The notes under the pieces were generated by a model. That model had not been told where the DNA came from. It saw only the letters and a list, made by a program, of their open reading frames with translations, and ran no database searches. From Strigamia acuminata (taxonomy: Eukaryota > Arthropoda > Chilopoda > Geophilomorpha > Linotaeniidae), in NCBI GenBank assembly GCA_949358305.1, contig OX442324.1, positions 62,001-126,000 of the forward strand: 64,000 nucleotides of DNA, in the 5' to 3' direction. This document shows, piece by piece, positions 53,801 through 64,000 of the stretch. The position numbers and the translations under genes were made by a program. The first letter of the stretch is position 1. Each line of letters begins with the position of its first letter.

Positions 53801-55336
53801 GCAACATACCCAATCTTTTTTCAAGAAGAACAAGACACCGATGAAGATATTGATCAAATCGATGATGATGCTATTCGATCGTATGCAGCTGAATCACAAC
53901 AGTTTGACTCTCCCAATATTTCATCGGCTCCTGTCAGCTCTCCCGAGCTTTCCCAGCTTTCCCCACCTGATTCACCGAATCGTTTTATTACATTGCGTCG
54001 AAGACACGGTGGGGACATCCATCAGCACACGATGCCCATACTGGACCAGGGAGCGATGTCACCTTTGCCAACTGGTTCGACGTCCGTTCCAGCTCATGGA
54101 AACAGGACCTCTTTTATGTGGCGTTATGTGGGTGGAGACACAGTCTTCAGGAGATGGGTTCGCGAAGAACACTTAAGGAAAGATCAACGACCAGGCACGA
54201 TTGACGCAGATGTCTATTATTTTCCACAGCCTGGCACAAGACTTCGATCCCGTAACGACATTGCAGCATTCTGTCAAGTGAATGATCTCCCTTACGATCC
54301 TGAATTATTCTTCTTTGGCGTTATGGAACATGCGTTACCGTTAATTCCCCCGGCCCATCATGCAGCTCATCTTTGTCGTACGGAGCCATCATCCTATTCT
54401 GATATAACGACATTCCCAGATGCCCCAAAATGGCGCGAAGCCGTTAATGAAGAATTGGACATTTTCAAAGAAAGGGAGATTTATCAAGAAGTTCCAAGGC
54501 CGCCCAACACTACAGTCTTAGGCTGTAAATGGATTTTCAAACTGAAAACGGATCTAAGCGGCGAAATAACTCGTTATCGTGCTCGACTCGTCGCACAAGG
54601 GTTTCGCCAAACCATCGGGGTAGATTACGACGAGGTCTTTAGCCCAGTCGTGAATTTTGTTTTAATCCGACTATTCTTCTGTCTTCTGGTCGTCCTCAGA
54701 GGATGGAAGGATGCTCACCTCGACGTCAAAAGTGCATACCTGTATGGGGACCTGAAGCACAAGGTATACATGCGCATCCCCGCAGGTGCAACTTGTTCGA
54801 ATCCCGGAAACGTCTGGCTGCTTGTTAAATCCCTCTACGGACTTCACCAATCAGGGAGGGAGTGGTACGAAAAGTTGGATGGAACGCTTCGAGCCCTCGG
54901 TTTTTGGAAGATGCCCGCGTGCAATTGTGTGTACATTTACGGCAATTGCGCCGTCATGTTAGTTTACGTGGACGACATCGTTCTCTTTTACGCTTCCGAC
55001 ACTGTGTTGACCCGGATCATTCGGCTTATTTCGTCCAAATTCGACATTGTTAACCTTGGCCCCATCACAAAATTATTGGGGGTCGAATTTATTCGCGACG
55101 CCGGACGGACTTTCATCACACAACGAGGCTACATCACAAAGCTCGTTAAGAAGTTCGAAGTTTCCATCAACCGTCTCGTAAAAGTTCCCGTCACACCTGG
55201 GACGACACTTGTAAAGGGGTCAACCGATAATCTACCGGACTTTCCCTACCGATCCCTAATCGGTTCGCTTTTATTCCTCGCGTCGAGAATACGCCCCGAT
55301 ATCTTATTCTCAGTTATTTCGTTGAGCCAATTCAAC
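50867..55336 (+). pseudogene. gag-pol: E gag-pol polyprotein, first part (split by F)
   Basis: Starts at ATG (MQKSPYVEP). Gag with CCHC knuckle from C234 (CFNCQEMGHYANKC); protease with DCGATDH at D322; integrase finger (LWHSRLGHLHTNAM) and core D646, D709, E745 with 35-residue spacing; an Asp-rich low-complexity insert; an MBD-like segment at about 1094-1151; then RT with YVDD near 1367. The integrase-before-RT order marks Ty1/copia. No frameshift is needed between gag and pol. The frame stops only because F is inserted after SLSQFN; it resumes in phase at 62589. Confidence 0.93.
54146..54319 (+). other. MBD-like segment in E polyprotein
   Basis: Residues ~1094-1151 read FRRWVREEHLRKD, then DVYYFPQPGTRLRSR, then NDLPYDPELFFFG. 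This follows the methyl-CpG-binding-domain pattern: Trp, basic loop, D-V-Y, then FRS/LRS 12 residues after the Asp. The DNA-contact positions known from MeCP2 (D121, Y123, R133) correspond to D1115, Y1117 and R1127 at the same spacing. R111 would be R1104 or K1105. The assignment is by eye. Confidence 0.55.
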
Positions 55337-55879
55337 TGTTGGTCAAAAATAGCCCAAAGTGTGTCGATGTGATATAGGATCACATTTGATCTTTTGTTTA
55401 TTAATTATCCAAGTGTATTTGTTGTGATAATTCAATTCTCGACTTCATTTATGATTATTTATATATTTACCTCGTTTTGTGTACTTAAGCATGGAGTACC
55501 ATGCATTCTCTAGTTTTTTGTTTATGTAACGCCTAATTCCGACACCAGGTGTCATCCTTGTACTTTTCACCATCCAAGATGGCCGCGCACACGGTTTGGT
55601 GCTTGTCTGTTTCTCTCCACCTGGAAAATGGACATTTATGTAAGATTTCAATTCATTTCAGTAAAGTTTTATGTTTTTAGTGCATTGCATTTCATTTAGA
55701 GCACCTTCTGTGCTGTTGACAATTAGTTTAGGCGCATATGAGTGGCATTAGGCCGCGCGCACTCGTCTCGGCAATTTGTAGCATCGTCGCTACGTCCGTG
55801 TCAGTGACACGGCGCCCGCGCACGTTTCCACGCTTCGGTTTGCACCGAATTTTGCGCTGCTCTCCTCTGCTGCCCTTCA
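55337..55879 (+). repeat. F 5' LTR
   Basis: Begins TGTTGGTCAAA and ends CTGCCCTTCA, 543 bp. Direct repeat of 62040-62583. The initiator tRNA-Met primer site TGGTAGCAGAGG follows at 55882. Confidence 0.95.
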
Positions 55880-56806
55880 ATTGGTAGCAGAGGGTGGTTT
55901 AGCTATTCTTTTGCCACTAATTTTCGCCGAAAATTCAGCGAATTTTCGCGAATTTCGCGGCGAATTTTTCGTTTTAGGTTTACGTCGATTTCCGGCCCGA
56001 TTTCGGTGAGAAGAACGTCGCCGCTACGTTACCGACGTTCCAGAGCAGTCTGTGCTGTTTTCCACGCGACCCTGCATTTAATTTCGACCATAATTCCGCG
56101 GTCTCGCGAATTTTGAGTCGAATTTTTTATTTATTTTCAGTTTTTGTCGATTTGCGACACGACAACGCTAAAATAGCGTCTTTTCATCGAGAAACGAGAC
56201 GATTCTCGCTGTGTCATACCCCGGCGTATGCACAGTATCGACGATCTGATTTATTACGACGAATTTTTGGCGTATTTTCGTGAAGAGCCTCATTTAATGA
56301 GAAGAATTTGGATTTTCGAATCCAAATTAGCGCTTTTAACGGGTTTTTCGAGAAAACCCGCTCGTGCCTTTATCACGAGCTCGCGTGACGTTACGCGAGA
56401 GATTCATCAACTTTTCTCCTTCCCTGTCGTGAAACTTTGTTATTTTAAGATATTATTTAAGGCTTTTGGTTGGTTCCCTATTAGAATCGGTGCAGCCCTT
56501 CGGACAAGTCTGTCCAAGCTGCATTTGTATTCTAGAGTGAGGCTGAGCCCTGCGCCACCTAGTATTCCCGCGATCCCAGGCGATCTCAAAGGACACTAGG
56601 GGGACACTCACTCTAGGTTATCAGCTGATTGTAGCATCGGCTTCCAATTTGTGGTTTTCCGCCTCGAAAGTGCTTGTGCTTCGGTTAGTGTTTGTGATCG
56701 TGACGTCGGATTGTGTAGTGCTACGAGTGTCTTCTACTACGCCCGTACCACTCTCTACGCCTTTGTGTTTTCGCGGTGTGCAAGGTCGAAGGATTTTCAC
56801 GCCAGG
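55880..56806 (+). other. F structured leader
   Basis: Same order of hairpins as in E: 56195-56208 (CGAGA/TCTCG), 56209-56235 (CTGTG, bulged T, CATAC with GTATGCACAG, loop CCCGGC), 56305-56328 (identical to E) and 56340-56360 (CGGGTTTT/AAAACCCG). Two further stems follow (GCTCGTG/CACGAGC and CTCGCGT/ACGCGAG, about 56360-56400). The long-range pair is at 56532-56541 with 56607-56616. Only one ~130-bp repeat unit is present, against two in E. Confidence 0.7.
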
Positions 56807-59800
56807 ATGCAGAAATCCGGCTACGCGGAACCAACGGCTGGGAAATGTCCGATGCTAGGAATAAACAATTACGAACAATGGCGTCGTTCCATGTGCATGC
56901 TCTTAAAGTCAGAAGGCCTTTGGAGACATGTCACCGAAGAAAAGGAGGCCGAATATTTATTGACATTAACCCCGAAAGAGACTGAGAAATATAAACTGAA
57001 GAAAGACAAGGCGTTGGGACACATTTATTGTCACGTGAGCGAAGCAAAACGCTCCACACTGGACAACGCCAATACCCCGAAAGAAGCTTGGGACATTTTG
57101 TCGAAAATCTTCGCTCCCAGTTCTCTGGCTCGTCAAGCAGCCATGAGATGGCAATTTCTGGGATTACACCTCGAGCCAAACGAGGATATGGTCGATTTCG
57201 TGAGTCGCGTTAACCTGCACGTACGCCAACTACGAGACATGGAAGAAGAAGTGTCGGAGAAGCATCATGCTTACCAATACTTACATCGTCTACCTCCGGA
57301 ATATGCGCAAGCCACGTTTGCGATATACAATTGGCCCGTGGCAAATTTTACACCGGACAAAGTATCCGAACAGCTCATATCCGAATACCTTCGCCTCAAA
57401 TCCGTAGGACTACATAACGTGTTGGCGTCAGCTCACGCGGCTAATCAAAATCCGCAACAATCCCGCCAAGGTTCTCGTCCGCGTCGTCCATTATCGCAGG
57501 TCAAATGCTTTAACTGTGACGAAATGGGTCACTATGCGAATAAGTGCCCATATCCTAAACGCGACAACCGGAATCAACAACCGACAGCTTCTTTCCAACG
57601 CTCTCGCAGCAAGAGCAAGAAGCGTGGCAAGAACTCGGCTCCCAAACCCGAGGACAATCGCCCGAGAGGAAGTTCTCATCCGGTTCGCAACGCAGTGTTT
57701 TTCGTGAACGCTCCGCCGATGATTGAACGTCCCGTTGCCCATCTGATGCAGTCACATGAATGGATAGTCGACTGCGGCGCCACTGACCATGTTTCCCACG
57801 TACGGTCGTGGTTTTCTGATTTCTCAGACATCGTCCCTTTTGACATCGAGTTGGGACAAGGGAAATCACAAGTGACTGGCCAAGGAAATGTCCTATTGCA
57901 GACTCGTGTGGACAATTCTCACTGCAATGTGACATTAACGAATGTGCTTTATGCACCCAATTTTGAGGCAAATCTAATCTCCGTCTCGAGGATCGACAAG
58001 ACTAGTCACCATATCCACACCTATAACGGGGAGATCAACATTTATAAATCGAACATTGCTGAAACAATTCTCAGAGCAAAGGAGAAGGGAGGATTGTATT
58101 ACCTGGATGGGTTGTGTACAAATCCAACGGTTGCCACTACGTCTTCACAGATAATCCAACAACCGCCAGTACAGACATTGGTTACGACGGAAGTTGACTT
58201 CGTGAATATTCCAAAGGCGAAGAAGCAGAAGGCTATGCAACGAAACATCACGGATTTTAGGATTCAAATGCCGCCATTGCCTGCGACTGAGGTGCCAACG
58301 TCAATTTCGGTTGCCACTAATCCTTTACCCGTGCCACAATCCTTGCCCATCCACATCAACCCTCCAATCCAATCCTACGCCAACGCAATCCAGCACATTC
58401 CATCTAGTCCTCCACCTGTTACATTTCCTCTTCCTATCCAATCCGCTGGTAACCCTTCTCAATCACAAAAGAAGGTTATTCCAAATCCTGTTCAAACGCC
58501 AAAGAAAACCCTTGCCAATCCTGCCTCCGTAAAAGACGCAACTGGTTTGTGGCATAGTCGCCTAGGACATTTGCACACCAATGCGATGCGATTGTTGGCG
58601 AACAACGACCAGGTATATGGACTCGAACCCGCGGAAGTATCACAGGAACTGGCGTGCAATGATTGCCGACTTGCAAAGTCCATAAGGGCTTCTCACAAGC
58701 CTGATCTGCATCCTTCAACTTCAAAGCCACTTGATCTCCTGCACATGGATGTCTGGGGGCCAAATCCGGTTCCTTCATTTGGTGGCGCCCGATTCGTTTT
58801 TACGGTTATTGATGACGCGACGCGATATACATGGATCACTCCTGTAGCCCAGAAGTCCCAGGTCTTCTCATGTTTTAAGGACTTCGTCGCCCGAGTCGAG
58901 TGTGTTGCAAACACACGCGTGAAAGCCATTCGATCTGATAGGGGCGGCGAATTCATGTCCAACGAATTTCTGCAATATCTAAAGGAGAGAGGGATCCAGG
59001 GTCAGCGGACTAACCCTTCGAGCCCTCAAATGAACGGCACAGCCGAAAGGATCAACCGAACGATGGCTGACCATCTCCGGGCTGTTCTTGAAGAAACCAA
59101 ACTTCCTGCCGGTTTATGGGCCGAAATCGCTGTCAATTTCGCATACATCAAGAACCGCAGTCCACATTCTCGTTTGAACAATCAAGTCCCATATATCCTT
59201 TGGCGCCAGCGTGCTCTTTCGTTACGTCATCTGAGGAAAGTTGGATCCAAGTGCTGGGTGCACTTTACTGCACCGGGACGCAAAAAGCTCGATCCCCGTG
59301 CTTGGGAAGGTTTCCTTGTGGGATACGCCACTGGCACACGTGGTTATCGAGTGTGGAACCCTATAGACAATAGCGTAACGGAATCAATCCATGTACGCAT
59401 TGATGAACATCAGTCATATCGGAAGTCGCTTAAAACGCGGAATGGTCATCGCCAAGAGACATTCACAGAACCCGAAGTTGGTCAACAACAACAACAGAGG
59501 GTGTCGTTTGACGACACCATTTATTTGGATTGGCCGAAAGTCGAATCTGATGACGATTCATCGAGTGACGATGATAACGATGATGATAATGGGAATGGAT
59601 CAGTTTCGAAATCGATATCGATTCCCTGTGTTCGCCTTTCTCCGTTGAGAACGCCTGAACGTCAATTAATAGAGGCGTGTGCGCTGGCATTACCAGATTC
59701 AGCGAGTATGGGACGATCAATATCGTATCCCATTCTTTATCAAGAGGAAGGCCAAGACACTGATGAAGATGTTGAACAGATCGGCGAAGAGGCAATCCAA

Positions 59801-61819
59801 CCGGATATGCTTGAGCAATCTCAATCTCAGCATGTCTCAGCAGAATCGCAAGCAAGTTCTCCCGGTCTTTCACCACCTGGTTCACCTCTACGTTTTGTAA
59901 CTACACGTAGGAGAATCGGCCAGGATATTTTGCACCACACGATGCCTATCTTCGACCAAGGTGCAATGTCTCCATTACCCCAAGGTGCAACGTTTGTCGA
60001 AGCACCCTCGGTCGGCAGAACATCTTTCTACTGGCGTTATATCGGTGGTGACACCATTTTCCGTCGATGGGTCCGCGAAGAACATTTACGGAAGGATCAG
60101 CGGCCCGGTTGTATCGATACCGATGTTTACTACTTTCCGGAACCGAATCTACGACTTAGATCCAGAAAGGAGGTCGAAGAGTTTTGTACCATGAACGACC
60201 TTCCATACGATTCGGAACTTTTCTTCTTCGGGAGCATAGAACATACCATCCCTACGATCCCAGCAGTGCGACATGCTGTTCACCTCTGCCGAACCGAACC
60301 GACTTCTTATGCGGAAATTCCAAAATTTCAGGACGCTCCGAAATGGCGTGAAGCCATCAATGAAGAATTGGGGATTTTTAAGGAGAGGCAGATTTATCAG
60401 GAAGTTCCGAGACCACCCAATACTACAGTTTTAGGCTGTAAATGGATCTTCAAACTGAAGACGGATCTAAGCGGCGAAATAACTCGTTATCGTGCTCGAC
60501 TCGTCGCACAAGGCTTTCGCCAAACCATCGGGGTTGATTACGACGAGGTTTTTAGTCCGGTCGTGAACTTTGTTTTGATCCGACTGTTCTTCTGTCTTCT
60601 AGTCGTCCTCAGAGGATGGAAGGACGCACACCTCGACGTCAAAAGTGCATACCTGTATGGGGACCTGAAGCACAAGGTATACATGCGCATCCCCGCAGGT
60701 GCAACTTGTTCGAACCCCGCAAACGTCTGGCTACTTGTTAAATCCCTCTACGGACTTCACCAATCGGGGAGGGAATGGTACGAAAAGTTGGATGGAACGC
60801 TTTGAGCTCTCGGTTTTCGGAAGATGCCCGCGTGCAATTGTGTGTACATTTACGGCAATTGTGCCGTCATGCTAGTTTACGTGGACGACATCGTACTGTT
60901 CTACGCTTCCGACACCGTGTTAACCCGAATCATCCGGCTTATCTCGTCCAAGTTCGACATAGTTAATCTTGGTCCCATCACGAGGCTATTGGGCGTCGAG
61001 TTCATCCGAGACGCTGGGCGAACCTTCATCACGCAACGCGCCTACATTACCAAGCTCGTTAAGAAGTTCGAGGTCTCTATCAATCGCCTCGTGAAGGTTC
61101 CCGTCACACCCGGGACGACGCTCGTGAAGGGGTCTACCGAAAATCTACCGGACTTTCCTTACCGATCTCTCATCGGTTCGCTCCTGTTTCTTGCTTCGAG
61201 AACTCGCCCCGACATCTTATTTTCGGTCATTTCGCTGAGTCAGTTCAATACGTGTTACAACGAAACCCACATCCGAGCCCTGCTCCAAGTCCTACAATAC
61301 GTGGCCAATACCATCGACTATCGTATCGAACTTTCCGGCTGCAATTCTAGCCAATTGTGGGCTTGTACGGATGCTTCGTGGGCAAGCGACTTGGCAACGT
61401 CCTTAAGTTTCGGCGGATTCGTAACCTTCATCGGAAATGTGCCAATTGGCTGGTCGTGCCGAAAACAATCAACGGTCGCATGTTCAACCATGGAAGCTGA
61501 ATTCATCGCCCTGGTTGAGTGCGTTAAAGAAACATTCTGGCTCGACAACATTTTCACCGAGTTCCCGATCTTGAACAGAATATCTCGTCCTATCATCTAT
61601 TCCGACGCCCTCGCAGCCATCCAGTTTACTTCGAATGACGTGGAGAATTCCAAGACTAAGCATATCCGCGTCAAATATCATTGGCTACGAGAGTGGTATA
61701 CGGCGGGATGTTTCAGTTTACACAAAGTTTCCGGTGAACAGAACATTGCGGACATTTTTACCAAATGGCTCAGTTCTGAGCGTTTGCGATCGTTAATCTC
61801 TAAGATCTTCCGACTTTGA
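56807..61819 (+). pseudogene. gag-pol: F gag-pol polyprotein with one in-frame TGA
   Basis: ATG at 56807 (MQKSGYAEP), 1,670 codons plus stop. Domains in order: Gag with CCHC knuckle (CFNCDEMGHYANKC), protease DCGATDH, integrase (HSRLGHLHTN, DVWGP, SDRGGEF, NGTAERIN), Asp-rich insert, MBD-like segment (60059-60232), RT and RNase H (TDASWASD, STMEAEFIAL). A TGA at 60803-60805 replaces the CGA arginine codon found in E, a C-to-T change. It lies 25 codons before YVDD (60878), so the translated product lacks the RT active site unless read through. The frame is otherwise open to 61819. Confidence 0.93.
60059..60232 (+). other. MBD-like segment in F polyprotein
   Basis: Same segment as in E: RRWVREEHLRKDQRPG, then DVYYFP with Asp at codon 60122, LRLRSR, and NDLPYDSELFFFG. 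It is nearly invariant at protein level although many third codon positions differ from E. Confidence 0.55.
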
Positions 61820-62039
61820 ACTTTCACCGTGATTTTCTCGTGACACTCTTAAGTTATTACCCGACATTGAGGATCATCGAGTTCCAGTGGGAATTTTCGG
61901 GCTTTCGTAGCGTTCTTCAATAACAGTACCCGGCTCGATGATTCGACTTTATTATTTTCCTTTTTCAATCTCATGTACACTGTAATTCCAGTATCCGATT
62001 GTTATTTTCCCCGATCCTATTTCCATCGAAAGGGGGAAT
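61820..62039 (+). other. F 3' UTR with stem and polypurine tract
   Basis: ATCATCGAG (61873-61881) pairs with CTCGATGAT (61934-61942). The same stem is in E at 63213-63221 and 63274-63282. The tract GAAAGGGGGAAT (62028-62039) abuts the LTR. Confidence 0.7.
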
Positions 62040-62583
62040 TGTTGGTCAAAAATAGCCCAAAGTGTGTCGATGTGATATAGGATCACATTTGATCTTTTGT
62101 TTATTAATTATCCAAGTGTATTTGTTGTGATAATTCAATTCTCGACTTCATTTATGATTATTTATATATTTACCTCGTTTTGTGTACTTAAGCATGGAGT
62201 ACCATGCATTCTCTAGTTTTTTGTTTATGTAACGCCTAATTCCGACACCAGGTGTCATCCTTGTACTTTTCAATCATCCAAGATGGCCGCGCACACGGTT
62301 TGGTGCTTGTCTGTTTCTCTCCACCTGGAAAATGGACATTTATGTAAGATTTCAATTCATTTCAGTAAAGTTTTATGTTTTTAGTGCATTGCATTTCATT
62401 TAGAGCACCTTCTGTGCTGTTGACAATTAGTTTAGGCGCATATGAGTGGCATTAGGCCGCGCGCACTCGTCTCGGCAATTTGTAGCATCGTCGCTACGTC
62501 CGTGTCAGTGACACGGCGCCCGCGCACGTTTCCACGCTTCGGTTTGCACCGAATTTTGCGCTGCTCTCCTCTGCTGCCCTTCA
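62040..62583 (+). repeat. F 3' LTR
   Basis: 544 bp, TGTTGGTCAAA to CTGCCCTTCA, followed by TCAAC at 62584-62588. An ATG-initiated frame that enters E sequence from this LTR (from 62442) is an accident of the junction. Confidence 0.95.
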
Positions 62584-62588
62584 TCAAC

Positions 62589-63158
62589 ACATGTTACGAC
62601 AAAACGCACATTCGAGCCCTCACACAAGTTCTCCAGTACGTTGCTAACACCGTCGACTGTCGAATTGAACTTTCCAACTGTAATTCAAGTCAATTGTGGG
62701 CTTTTACGGATGCGTCGTGGGCAAGCGATCTAACAACGTCCCTAAGTTTCGGCGGCTATATCAACTTTATCGGAAATGTGCCTATTGGCTGGTCGTGCCG
62801 AAAACAGTCAACGGTCGCATGTTCTACTATAGAGGCGGAATTTCTCTCTCTAGTGGAATGTGTTAAAGAATCCTTCTGGCTCGACCACATTTACTCCGAA
62901 TTTCCAGTTCTCAACCGACAATCCCGACCAATGATCTATTCCGACGCTCTCTCGGCTATCCAGTTTACTGAAAATGACGTGGAAAATTCCAAGACCAAAC
63001 ATATCCGCGTCAAATATCATTGGCTGCGAGAGTGGTATAAGGCGGGATGTTTCGACCTGCATAAAGTATCCGGTGAACAGAACATTGCGGACATTTTCAC
63101 CAAATGGCTTGGTTCCGAACGTTTGAAGTCGTTAATTGACAAGATCTTCCGACACTGA
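62589..63158 (+). pseudogene. gag-pol: E gag-pol polyprotein, last part (RNase H)
   Basis: This resumes E pol in phase directly after the second TCAAC. It encodes RNase H with AFTDASWASD, STIEAEFLSLVEC and TKHIRVKYHWLREWY, and the C-terminal SGEQNIADIFTKWL typical of copia. It ends at 63158. The first part is at 50867-55336. Confidence 0.93.
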
Positions 63159-63375
63159 TTTCACCGTGACTTTATTGTGACTTTTCTTTATTTATTATCC
63201 ACGATTGTGAGGATCATCGAGTTCCAGTGGGAATATTCGGGCTTATGTAGCGTTCTTCAATTATAGTACCCGGCTCGATGATTCGATTTTATTATTTCTG
63301 TTTTATCTCTTATACACTGTAATTCCAGTATCTGTCCATTATTTCCCCGATTCTATTTCCATCGAAAGGGGGAAT
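63159..63375 (+). other. E 3' UTR with stem and polypurine tract
   Basis: Conserved stem ATCATCGAG/CTCGATGAT as in F. The polypurine tract GAAAGGGGGAAT (63364-63375) lies directly before the LTR. Confidence 0.7.
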
Positions 63376-63916
63376 TGTTGGTTTTGAGAAACCCAAATGT
63401 TTTATGTCGATGTGATATAGAATCACATTTTGATTGTTTAGTTTAATTATCTACATGTATTAATTCACATGTTTATTTACTTTGGTATTATGTTTGCTTT
63501 ATGCATTTAAGCATGAAGTATCATGCATTCCCTAGCTATATTTTTATGTTATCACATGTTTTATATTTATGTAATGCATAATTCCGACACAAGGTGTCGT
63601 TGCTTATGTTTTTCCCATCCAAGATGGACGCACACACGTCCGTGTGCTTTTTCCCACATCTCACCTTAAGAAAGGATTCAATTTGTAAGCATTTTATTAT
63701 TTATATTAAATGCCTATTATTTTAGAGTCTTTAGTATTGATTTATAGCACCTTCTGTGCTATTTAAGCGCAGATAAGCGGCATTTTGCCGCGCGCTTTGT
63801 TTAGAATCGGTCACGTCACATTTACGTTCGTGTCAGAGACACGACGCCGCCATTTTAGCTTCCACACTCGGTTATTACACCGAATTTGCGCCGCTTGCCT
63901 CTGCTGCTAATGTTCA
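63376..63916 (+). repeat. E 3' LTR
   Basis: 541 bp. One substitution relative to 49288-49828 (ATCTACATG here, ATCTAGATG there). Followed by TATCT at 63917-63921. Confidence 0.95.
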
Positions 63917-64000
63917 TATCTAACCACAACCTTTATTATTTGCCCATTATTTGCGTACAAATTACTGGAAAAGCGGCGTATTCGACGGTCTTAATTCGTC
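63917..64000 (+). repeat. D 3' LTR, second part, cut by the window edge
   Basis: After the second TATCT (63917-63921), sequence 63922-64000 matches 15201-15279 of the D 5' LTR exactly by eye. The rest of this LTR and the right target site of D are outside the window. Confidence 0.92.

Larger units (their letters stand above)
55337..62583 (+). mobile_element. Element F: Ty1/copia retrotransposon inserted in E pol
   Basis: This is a 7.2-kb element of the same lineage as E, with 543/544-bp LTRs and a 5-bp duplication TCAAC (55332-55336 and 62584-62588). It has the same leader architecture and a gag-pol ORF with one nonsense codon. The LTRs are almost identical (a small indel/substitution near 62271), so it is also recent. 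Confidence 0.95.
49288..63916 (+). mobile_element. Element E: Ty1/copia retrotransposon inserted in D 3' LTR and itself carrying F
   Basis: It has 541-bp LTRs with one difference, a 5-bp duplication TATCT (49283-49287 and 63917-63921), an initiator-tRNA-Met primer site, a structured leader and a single gag-pol ORF. Removing F (one TCAAC copy) gives one uninterrupted frame of 1,680 codons, so F is the only visible lesion. Confidence 0.95.
14697..64000 (+). mobile_element. Element D: Ty3/gypsy-type retrotransposon, host of A+ and E, 3' end outside the window
   Basis: D consists of a 1,042-bp 5' LTR, leader, gag, pro-pol, accessory ORFs, polypurine tract and a 3' LTR that runs off the window. 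It is split twice: by A+ (19190-41756) inside RT, and by E (49288-63916) inside the 3' LTR. Both inserts are flanked by exact target duplications (AGCT and TATCT). D itself sits in copia relic G. With the inserts removed, the reading frame across the A+ site is continuous. Confidence 0.9.

Noticed and set aside
62442-62588. ATG at 62442 as a start for the E RNase H fragment
   Set aside because: The first ~49 codons are F LTR sequence. The E coding sequence resumes only at 62589.
1-64000. tRNA or rRNA genes, CRISPR arrays, bacterial operons, host protein genes
   Set aside because: None seen. The only tRNA-like stretches are primer-binding sites, and every sizeable ORF belongs to a retroelement.

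Overview
The window contains no recognisable host gene. It is a block of LTR retrotransposons inserted into one another, most likely from an arthropod and probably an insect. The pointers are a Ty1/copia lineage primed by initiator tRNA-Met, several Ty3/gypsy-type elements with 4-bp target duplications, and AT-rich spacers. The species cannot be identified from this sequence, and element names A-G are mine.

Nesting, outer to inner: G (minus-strand Ty1/copia relic, 14042-14696) is hit on one side by A- (gypsy, minus strand, 14041 down past position 1) and on the other by D (gypsy, plus strand, 14697 past 64000). A- carries B (gypsy, 3087-11331, duplication CTAT) in its gag. D carries A+ (same family as A-, 19190-41756, duplication AGCT) in its reverse transcriptase. 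A+ carries C (non-autonomous long-LTR element, 19937-29351, duplication ACAG) in its 5' LTR. The 3' LTR of D carries E (copia, 49288-63916, duplication TATCT). E carries F (copia, 55337-62583, duplication TCAAC) at its RT/RNase H boundary. Excising each insert with one duplication copy restores the host reading frame or LTR in every case I could check.

B, D and A have gag followed by protease-RT-RNase H-integrase in the -1 frame, with textbook slippery heptamers at the junction (GGGAAAC in B and D, two AAAAAAC in A). A and D also carry an accessory unit after pol. It consists of a non-coding block with motifs shared between the two families, splice-like signals, and one or two large proteins of unknown function with no membrane segment. 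E and F encode single gag-pol polyproteins of about 1,680 codons. Between integrase and RT they hold a segment that looks like a methyl-CpG-binding domain, and their leaders fold into a chain of hairpins with compensatory changes between E and F. C has 1.9-kb LTRs, no pol, one orphan ORF, a duplicated primer-binding site and a 3-kb array of small palindromes.

Most elements are individually disabled: B interrupts A- gag; A+ has a 4-bp deletion at pro/pol; D is interrupted twice and carries a frameshift and a stop; F has a nonsense codon just before its YVDD motif; F interrupts E. B is the only one with no visible lesion. LTR pairs of B and E differ by one substitution each, so these insertions look recent.
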